Source: an uncultured Vibrio sp. (GTDB lineage Bacteria > Pseudomonadota > Gammaproteobacteria > Enterobacterales > Vibrionaceae). Taken from it: a DNA stretch of 50,468 nucleotides. Under the pieces are notes generated by a model. That model had not been told where the DNA came from and did not search any database. It saw nothing but the letters and a program-made list of their open reading frames with translations. Made by a program: the position numbers and the translations under genes. This document shows positions 45,653 to 50,468 of the stretch, one piece after another (position 1 is the stretch's first letter; every line of letters begins with the position of its first letter). The stretch spans positions 1 to 50,468 of the forward strand of contig NZ_CANLBV010000024.1 of NCBI RefSeq assembly GCF_947488985.1, given 5' to 3'.

Positions 45653-46372
45653 TTACTGAGTACGCTTGAACTTAATGTCCCAAACACCATGACCTAAACG
45701 GTGGCCACGCGCTTCAAACTTAGTGAGCGGGCGCTCATCCGGACGAGGGATGTAATCACCATCTTCAGCGATGTTCTCAAAGCCAGGAGCAAGGTTCATC
45801 ACTTCAATCATATGTTCTGCGTAGTTTTCCCAGTCTGTTGCCATGTGGAAAATACCAGTATCAAGTTGCAGCTTACCGCGAACCATCTCTGCAAACTCAG
45901 CCTTAACGATACGACGTTTATGGTGGCGAGCTTTGTGCCATGGGTCAGGGAAGAACAGTTGCAGTGTATGCAGGCTGCTATCTGGGATCATGTGTTCAAA
46001 TACTTCTACTGCATCGTGACACATTACACGCAGGTTAGTTACGCCAGCATCACGTGCTGTACCTAAACAAGCACCAACACCTGGGCTATGAACTTCAATA
46101 CCTAAGAAGTTTTTCTCAGGTGCGTTCTTTGCCATTTCAACCAGTGATGCACCCATACCGAAGCCAATCTCTAGTACAACTGGGTTATCGTTGCCAAAGA
46201 CTTCTTTCCAGTTAAGAAGCTCTGGGTTGTAGTCGATACCCATTGTTGGCCAACATTCATTCATCGCGTTTTCTTGGCCTTTGGTTAAGCGGCCTTCGCG
46301 GCGAACAAAACTACGGATCTTACGAACCAGTTTGCCGTCTTCAGTATATTCGTTAGTGGTCACTTCACTCAT
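45653..46372 (-). CDS. trmB: tRNA (guanine-46-N7) methyltransferase TrmB
   Basis: Adds the m7G46 modification in the tRNA variable loop using S-adenosylmethionine. The SAM motif [16 protein letters not shown] and the catalytic-region [15 protein letters not shown] motif are present. From the ATG at 46372 it has 239 residues, as in E. coli; the longer in-frame start at 46390 has no ribosome site. It is divergent from mutY, as in E. coli (the yggH-mutY pair). Confidence 0.96.
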   Translation of the reverse strand: MSEVTTNEYTEDGKLVRKIRSFVRREGRLTKGQENAMNECWPTMGIDYNPELLNWKEVFGNDNPVVLEIGFGMGASLVEMAKNAPEKNFLGIEVHSPGVGACLGTARDAGVTNLRVMCHDAVEVFEHMIPDSSLHTLQLFFPDPWHKARHHKRRIVKAEFAEMVRGKLQLDTGIFHMATDWENYAEHMIEVMNLAPGFENIAEDGDYIPRPDERPLTKFEARGHRLGHGVWDIKFKRTQ

Positions 46373-46537
46373 TGATTTTTGCCTGCACATTGATTAATCA
46401 AAGCGGGGATTATCCAAAGAATTGCCTTCGGTGCAAGTCTTTCCGTGGATAAATTCCCACACAATTTGTCTGTTTTACATCCAACGTTAAGTGTGGTGCA
46501 ATTTCGCTTCTAATAATAGCAAAGCATAGAGCATGTC

Positions 46538-47599
46538 GTGACTCCTTTCGCAACCGCCATATTAAAGTGGTATGACGCCTACGGGCGTAAAGAATTACCT
46601 TGGCAACAAAACAAAACCGCCTACACCGTTTGGCTATCTGAAATCATGCTTCAGCAGACTCAGGTTGCCACGGTGATTCCATACTACCAACGCTTCTTGG
46701 AACGTTTCCCGACGGTTATTGACCTAGCGAACGCCGAACAAGACGAGGTGCTCCACTTATGGACTGGGCTTGGTTATTACGCACGAGCTCGTAACCTTCA
46801 CAAAGCAGCCAAGATCGTCGCTGAGCAGTATGGTGGGGAGTTTCCGCTGTCTATCGAAGAGATGAACGCGCTACCGGGTATTGGTCGCTCGACTGCAGCT
46901 GCGGTGCTGTCTTCCGTTCATAAACTTCCTCATGCAATTCTTGATGGCAATGTGAAGCGAACGCTTGCAAGAAGCTTTGCCGTTGAAGGTTGGCCTGGAC
47001 AAAAGAAAGTTGAAAATCAGCTGTGGGAACACGCAGAAGCACACACTCCCAATCAAGATGTCGATAAGTACAATCAAGCAATGATGGACATGGGAGCTAT
47101 GGTTTGTACTCGTAGCAAGCCTAAATGTACTCTGTGCCCGATTGAAAGCATGTGTGAAGCCAAAAAGCTTGATAGACAACTCGACTTCCCGGGCAAAAAA
47201 CCTAAGAAAGAAAAACCAGTAAAAGAAACATGGTTTGTGATTCTGTATCACGACAACCAAGTATGGCTCGAACAGCGCCCTCAATCTGGTATCTGGGGCG
47301 GATTGTTCTGTTTTCCTCAAAATGAAAACGCAGAGATCGAACATCAACTCGATCTTCGTTCGATCAAAGACACTGAAACCAATTCGATCAAGACCATGAT
47401 TGCGTTTAGGCACACTTTCAGCCACTACCACTTAGATATCACACCAGTATTAGTAAAATTAGATAAACAACCAGATTTGATAATGGAAGGGACTAAAGGT
47501 CTCTGGTATAACTTATCAAAACCGGAAGAAATTGGCCTAGCCGCTCCTGTTAAGCAGCTTATTGAGAGCCTACCCTTTGAACTGAACGACGACGTTTGA
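46538..47599 (+). CDS. mutY: Adenine DNA glycosylase MutY
   Basis: Removes adenine mispaired with 8-oxoguanine. The helix-hairpin-helix LPGIGRSTA and catalytic Asp in ILDGNVKR are seen, with catalytic Glu in [12 protein letters not shown]. The four-cysteine 4Fe-4S loop is intact with spacing C-x6-C-x2-C-x5-C ([17 protein letters not shown]). The C-terminal NUDIX-like domain recognises 8-oxoG ([13 protein letters not shown]). It starts with GTG at 46538. Length 353 residues. It is followed by yggX after 28 bases. Confidence 0.96.
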   Translation: MTPFATAILKWYDAYGRKELPWQQNKTAYTVWLSEIMLQQTQVATVIPYYQRFLERFPTVIDLANAEQDEVLHLWTGLGYYARARNLHKAAKIVAEQYGGEFPLSIEEMNALPGIGRSTAAAVLSSVHKLPHAILDGNVKRTLARSFAVEGWPGQKKVENQLWEHAEAHTPNQDVDKYNQAMMDMGAMVCTRSKPKCTLCPIESMCEAKKLDRQLDFPGKKPKKEKPVKETWFVILYHDNQVWLEQRPQSGIWGGLFCFPQNENAEIEHQLDLRSIKDTETNSIKTMIAFRHTFSHYHLDITPVLVKLDKQPDLIMEGTKGLWYNLSKPEEIGLAAPVKQLIESLPFELNDDV

Positions 47600-47627
47600 A
47601 TCAACGAACGCGATAAGAGGAACCACT

Positions 47628-47900
47628 ATGAGCCGCACTGTATTTTGTGCTCGCCTCCAGAAAGATGCTGAAGGCCTAGATTTTCAACTTTACCCTGGTG
47701 ACTTAGGTAAGCGCATCTTTGACAACATCTCTAAAGAAGCTTGGGGACAATGGCAAAGCAAACAAACCATGCTTATCAATGAAAAGAAGCTGAATATGAT
47801 GGATCCTGAGCATCGTAAACTTCTAGAAACAGAGATGGTTAACTTCCTTTTCGAAGGTAAAGATGTCGTGATTGATGGTTATACTCCACCAAGCGAATAA
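47628..47900 (+). CDS. yggX: Fe(2+)-trafficking protein YggX
   Basis: Small cytoplasmic protein thought to protect iron-sulfur clusters from oxidants and to handle Fe(II). It opens [18 protein letters not shown], where the cysteine at residue 7 is the conserved one, and contains the [19 protein letters not shown] motif. Length 90 residues as in E. coli (91). The mutY-yggX-mltC order is conserved, and MutY is itself an Fe-S enzyme. Confidence 0.96.
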   Translation: MSRTVFCARLQKDAEGLDFQLYPGDLGKRIFDNISKEAWGQWQSKQTMLINEKKLNMMDPEHRKLLETEMVNFLFEGKDVVIDGYTPPSE

Positions 47901-47923
47901 GACGTTTATTTAAGCATATTTTA

Positions 47924-47957
47924 ATGACATCATAGTTAGCGCTACGATGTCATTTTT
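47924..47957 (+). terminator. Terminator between yggX and mltC
   Basis: ATGACATC (47924-47931) pairs with GATGTCAT (47946-47953) around 14 bases, with a T run at 47953-47957. It would make mltC depend on read-through or its own promoter. Confidence 0.7.
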
Positions 47958-47969
47958 GCATGAGGGACT

Positions 47970-49103
47970 ATGAAAAAGCTAAGTTACTTCCTAACAGCCA
48001 TGTTGTTAACTGGGTGCAGTCGTGAATTTATCGAAAGCATTTATGATGTAAATTACGAGCCAACCAACCGGTTTGTGAAGAATTTAGCAGAACTACCCGG
48101 ACAATTTGAAAAAGATACCGGGGCGCTAGATTCATTAATAGATAGCTTTTCAGGTAATATTCAAAAACGTTGGGGTAGCAGTGAAATCAAGATAGCAGGT
48201 AAGAGTAACTATGTGAAATACATAGATAATTACTTAAGCCGTTCAGAAGTAAATTTTAGCCAAGGCCTGATAACGGTGGAAACGGTTTCCTCTACCGATC
48301 CGAAAAAACACCTCAAAAATGCGATCATGACGACCCTTTTGACGCCAGATGATCCGGCACATGTCGATCTATTCTCTTCTAAAAGCATCAAGCTAGAAGG
48401 CAAACCTTTCCTCTATAATCAGGTCGTAGACCAAGAAAAAAAGCCTATTCAATGGACTTGGCGAGCAAACCAGTTTGCGGATTACCTGATTGCGAATAAT
48501 CTAAAGACCAAAGAAGTCGACTTTAAAAAAGCCTACTACGTTGAAATCCCAATGGTAGCCGATCATGCTAGCCAACGTAGTTATCAATATGCCGACATCG
48601 TTCGACGAGCCTCTCAGCGTTATGACATCCCTGAAGATTTAATCTACGCCATCATCAAGACAGAGAGTAGCTTCAACCCGTACGCCGTAAGCTGGGCTAA
48701 TGCGTATGGTCTTATGCAGGTGGTACCTAAAACAGCTGGTCGAGATGTATTTGAACACGTCAAAAAGAAACCTGGTGAACCAAGCCCTGAGTACTTATTC
48801 AATCCAGAAAACAACATTGATGCTGGCACCGCATACTTTTACATCCTTAAAAATCGTTATTTGAAAGATGTAAAAAAACCATTAACACTTGAATACAGTA
48901 TGATCTCAGCCTACAACGGAGGTACTGGTGGCGTGCTCAATACCTTCAGCAAGGACAGAAAGCGAGCAATGCAAGACTTGAACTCGCTGCAACCGAGCCA
49001 AGCCTACTGGGCGCTTACCAAGAAGCATCCAAATAAAGAGTCGCGCCGATACCTAGAAAAAGTAACGCAATTCAAAAAAGAATTTAACCAAGGTAAAACA
49101 TAA
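47970..49103 (+). CDS. mltC: Membrane-bound lytic murein transglycosylase C
   Basis: Outer-membrane lipoprotein that cleaves peptidoglycan glycan strands with 1,6-anhydro ends. The lipoprotein signal MKKLSYFLTAMLLTGC places the lipidated Cys at residue 16. The C-terminal SLT domain has the catalytic Glu in IIKTESSFNPYAVS, then ANAYGLMQVVPKTAG and AYNGGTGGV motifs. Length 377 residues is a little over E. coli MltC (359). It is the last gene before the tRNA cluster. Confidence 0.95.
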   Translation: MKKLSYFLTAMLLTGCSREFIESIYDVNYEPTNRFVKNLAELPGQFEKDTGALDSLIDSFSGNIQKRWGSSEIKIAGKSNYVKYIDNYLSRSEVNFSQGLITVETVSSTDPKKHLKNAIMTTLLTPDDPAHVDLFSSKSIKLEGKPFLYNQVVDQEKKPIQWTWRANQFADYLIANNLKTKEVDFKKAYYVEIPMVADHASQRSYQYADIVRRASQRYDIPEDLIYAIIKTESSFNPYAVSWANAYGLMQVVPKTAGRDVFEHVKKKPGEPSPEYLFNPENNIDAGTAYFYILKNRYLKDVKKPLTLEYSMISAYNGGTGGVLNTFSKDRKRAMQDLNSLQPSQAYWALTKKHPNKESRRYLEKVTQFKKEFNQGKT

Positions 49104-49166
49104 CCCTCACTTTTGAATAAAAAAACAACGAATGAACGTTTTTTTTAATTATTTTTAAAAAAGGAG

Positions 49167-49195
49167 TTGACGGTTATGCAGAAAATCCGTTTAAT
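49167..49195 (+). promoter_or_regulatory. Promoter of the tRNA cluster
   Basis: TTGACG (49167-49172), a 17-base spacer and TTTAAT (49190-49195) make a strong sigma-70 promoter. A GC-rich discriminator (GCGCC) follows, typical of stringently controlled stable-RNA promoters. It lies 11 bases before the first tRNA. Confidence 0.85.
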
Positions 49196-49206
49196 AGCGC
49201 CCCGTT

Positions 49207-49282
49207 GCCCGGATAGCTCAGTCGGTAGAGCAGAGGATTGAAAATCCTCGTGTCGGTGGTTCGATTCCGCCTCCGGGCACCA
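49207..49282 (+). tRNA. tRNA-Phe (GAA)
   Basis: 76 bases with encoded CCA. The acceptor stem GCCCGGA/TCCGGGC is perfect, with anticodon GAA in TTGAAAATC. It closely resembles E. coli tRNA-Phe. First in the cluster, and distinct in its acceptor stem from the other two tRNA-Phe genes here. Confidence 0.97.
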
Positions 49283-49356
49283 CAATTTGATTTGTTGGTG
49301 TCAACACTCTTTAACAGGGAGTAGCAACACGGACAAAAACATAAAGAATTTAGTGT

Positions 49357-49432
<76 letters not shown>

Positions 49433-49439
49433 TTCTTTT

Positions 49440-49515
49440 GCCTCGATAGCTCAGTCGGTAGAGCAGCGGATTGAAAATCCGCGTGTCGGTGGTTCGATTC
49501 CGCCTCGAGGCACCA
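49440..49515 (+). tRNA. tRNA-Phe (GAA), copy 2
   Basis: 76 bases with encoded CCA; acceptor GCCTCGA/TCGAGGC, anticodon GAA. It starts seven bases after the tRNA-Thr end. Identical to the copy at 49799-49874. Confidence 0.97.
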
Positions 49516-49572
49516 TTATTTGGTGCTTAACAAATAATGGTCTTTTAAAGACCTGATGTTGACACAAATAAT

Positions 49573-49648
49573 TCCCCCTTAGTTCAGTTGGTAGAACGGC
49601 GGACTGTTAATCCGTATGTCGCAGGTTCGAGTCCCGCAGGGGGAGCCA
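49573..49648 (+). tRNA. tRNA-Asn (GTT), copy 1
   Basis: 76 bases with encoded CCA; acceptor TCCCCCT/AGGGGGA, anticodon GTT. The T stem GCAGG/CCCGC has an A51-C63 mismatch, unlike the copy at 49932. Confidence 0.95.
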
Positions 49649-49715
49649 TTTTCAAGGGCTTCATTTAAATGAGGTTCTAATGAAGAGTTTACTCTTCAAG
49701 CAAAGAATTTAGTGT

Positions 49716-49791
<76 letters not shown>

Positions 49792-49798
49792 TTCTTTT

Positions 49799-49874
49799 GC
49801 CTCGATAGCTCAGTCGGTAGAGCAGCGGATTGAAAATCCGCGTGTCGGTGGTTCGATTCCGCCTCGAGGCACCA
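49799..49874 (+). tRNA. tRNA-Phe (GAA), copy 3
   Basis: Identical to the tRNA-Phe at 49440-49515, offset 359 bases. The short spacer after it (ACCATTATTTG...CAAATAATGGT hairpin) is also duplicated. Confidence 0.97.
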
Positions 49875-49931
49875 TTATTTGGTGCTTAACAAATAATGGT
49901 CTTTTAAAGACCTGATGTTGACACAAATAAT

Positions 49932-50007
49932 TCCCCTTTAGTTCAGTTGGTAGAACGGCGGACTGTTAATCCGTATGTCGCAAGTTCAAGTCTTGCAAGG
50001 GGAGCCA
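49932..50007 (+). tRNA. tRNA-Asn (GTT), copy 2
   Basis: 76 bases with encoded CCA; acceptor TCCCCTT/AAGGGGA and T stem GCAAG/CTTGC are both fully paired, with a TTCAAGT T loop. It differs from copy 1 in the acceptor and T arm but keeps the same anticodon arm. Confidence 0.96.
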
Positions 50008-50012
50008 CATTC

Positions 50013-50048
50013 AAAAGCCAAGTCGAAAGACTTGGCTTTTTTCGTTTT
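50013..50048 (+). terminator. tRNA cluster terminator
   Basis: AAAAGCCAAGTC (50013-50024) pairs perfectly with GACTTGGCTTTT (50029-50040) around a stable GAAA tetraloop, followed by more T residues. Confidence 0.92.
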
Positions 50049-50409
50049 TGCCTAAAACTATTGCATCTCAATACAACTCAACCTAGCCTCCCCCCGCAGG
50101 ATCTATTTAAAAATAAACCAACCTGGCAACTTTAATTAGCCTAGCAACAATCTGCTCAACAGCTCCTAAAGCTTGTTCCACACAAAACATCATCGCTTTA
50201 CTTTTTTTTCTTCGAAAATTTAATCTCTATCATATTTTAATACCTTTCTAATATCAGCCATACACAACTTATACCAATTTGATTATTTAATTGGTCAGCT
50301 TAGTCCAACTTCGGTAGCACGGGCGTGTTGATCTTTCGTGAGTATTTTTTGAACAGTATGGTAAAAAGTTATAATTTGCTTTGTCAAAAGTAAAACCATA
50401 ACCAATACC
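50049..50409. other. Gene-free region between tRNA cluster and transposase start
   Basis: AT-rich, with no credible gene. It contains the dyad ACCAATT...AATTGGT (50273-50295), similar to the ends of the palindromic repeat at 11570. A TATAAT (50370-50375) with TTGAAC (50349-50354) 15 bases upstream may be the promoter of the partial gene at the end. The boundary of the insertion sequence cannot be fixed without its second end. Confidence 0.4.
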
Positions 50410-50468
50410 ATGCCAAGAACAATGCTAACTGATATTCGCTGGAAACTGCTACTCCAAGTAATGAAAAG
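50410..50468 (+). CDS. Start of a probable IS5-type transposase (truncated by window)
   Basis: Only the first 19 codons and two bases are in the window: MPRTMLTDIRWKLLLQVMK. This opening (MPRxMLTDxxW) is how many IS5-family transposases begin, as I recall it. The rest of the gene, with the DDE catalytic residues, lies beyond the window, so the call is provisional. If right, an insertion sequence sits about 0.3-0.4 kb downstream of the tRNA cluster. Confidence 0.6.
   Translation, partial: MPRTMLTDIRWKLLLQVMK

Noticed and set aside
46871..47431. 186-codon reading frame antisense to mutY
   Set aside because: It lies wholly inside mutY, whose motifs are complete, and shows no family features.

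Overview
The window looks like a stretch of Vibrio core chromosome (Vibrionaceae, Gammaproteobacteria). The evidence is gene content and order: acpS-pdxJ-recO-era-rnc-lepB-lepA-rseCBA-rpoE, nadB, ygfX-sdhE, ygfZ, ubiI-ubiH-ygfB, zapA-ssrS-fau, rpiA-serA, mscS-fbaA-pgk-epd-tkt, metK-sprT-endA(dns)-rsmE-gshB-yqgE-ruvX-pilU-pilT, then yggS-proC-yggT-yggU-rdgB-hemW-glsB-trmB-mutY-yggX-mltC. The proteins match E. coli K-12 homologues as I remember them, and base composition is near 45 % GC by eye. The species is not proven by anything here. I saw no prophage, CRISPR array, integron or defence island.

Layout. 1-9.6 kb (minus strand): the sigma-E operon rpoE-rseA-rseB-rseC with a sigma-E-type promoter upstream, followed by translation, protein-export and RNA genes (lepA, lepB, rnc, era) and then recO-pdxJ-acpS behind an internal terminator. 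9.9-14.7 kb: nadB (+), convergent ygfX/sdhE (-), ygfZ with a YbaK-like deacylase gene (+), then a 0.5 kb gene-poor stretch with a strong orphan terminator (possible sRNA) and an unrecognised 68-residue protein. 14.8-19.2 kb: the ubiquinone hydroxylase pair and ygfB on the minus strand, then zapA, 6S RNA and fau on the plus strand. 19.3-31.2 kb: central carbon, serine and one-carbon metabolism (rpiA, serA, fbaA, pgk, epd, tkt, metK), with yggE and mscS in the middle. Several of these promoters carry similar AACGTT-centred dyads that resemble LacI-family (PurR-like) operators, and metK has tandem MetJ-like boxes. 31.5-37.3 kb: a DUF2189 membrane protein, sprT, endA, rsmE, gshB, yqgE, ruvX and an unrecognised 45-residue lipoprotein. 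37.3-49.1 kb: the twitching ATPases pilU/pilT diverge from the long yggS-to-hemW gene run, followed by glsB, trmB, mutY, yggX and mltC. 49.2-50.0 kb: seven tRNA genes (Phe-Thr-Phe-Asn-Thr-Phe-Asn) containing a 359-bp-period tandem duplication. The window ends in the first 19 codons of what looks like an IS5-type transposase.

How the genes work together. Most are housekeeping: envelope stress (rpoE/rse), cofactors (pdxJ, nadB, gshB, ubiH/I, acpS), glycolysis and pentose phosphate (fbaA, pgk, tkt, rpiA, epd), genome and nucleotide-pool protection (recO, mutY, rdgB), rRNA and tRNA maturation (rnc, era, rsmE, ruvX, trmB) and type IV pilus retraction (pilT, pilU).

I found no convincing large undescribed system. 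The observations most worth a check are: the shared AACGTT operators in front of rpiA, serA, fbaA and tkt/metK; a 10-copy 7-bp repeat touching the hemW stop codon and a 5-copy 6-bp repeat upstream of glsB; the orphan terminator and the small ORFs around 14.1-14.5 kb; the small lipoprotein at 37.1 kb; and the tRNA duplication, in which one tRNA-Asn copy has a T-stem mismatch.
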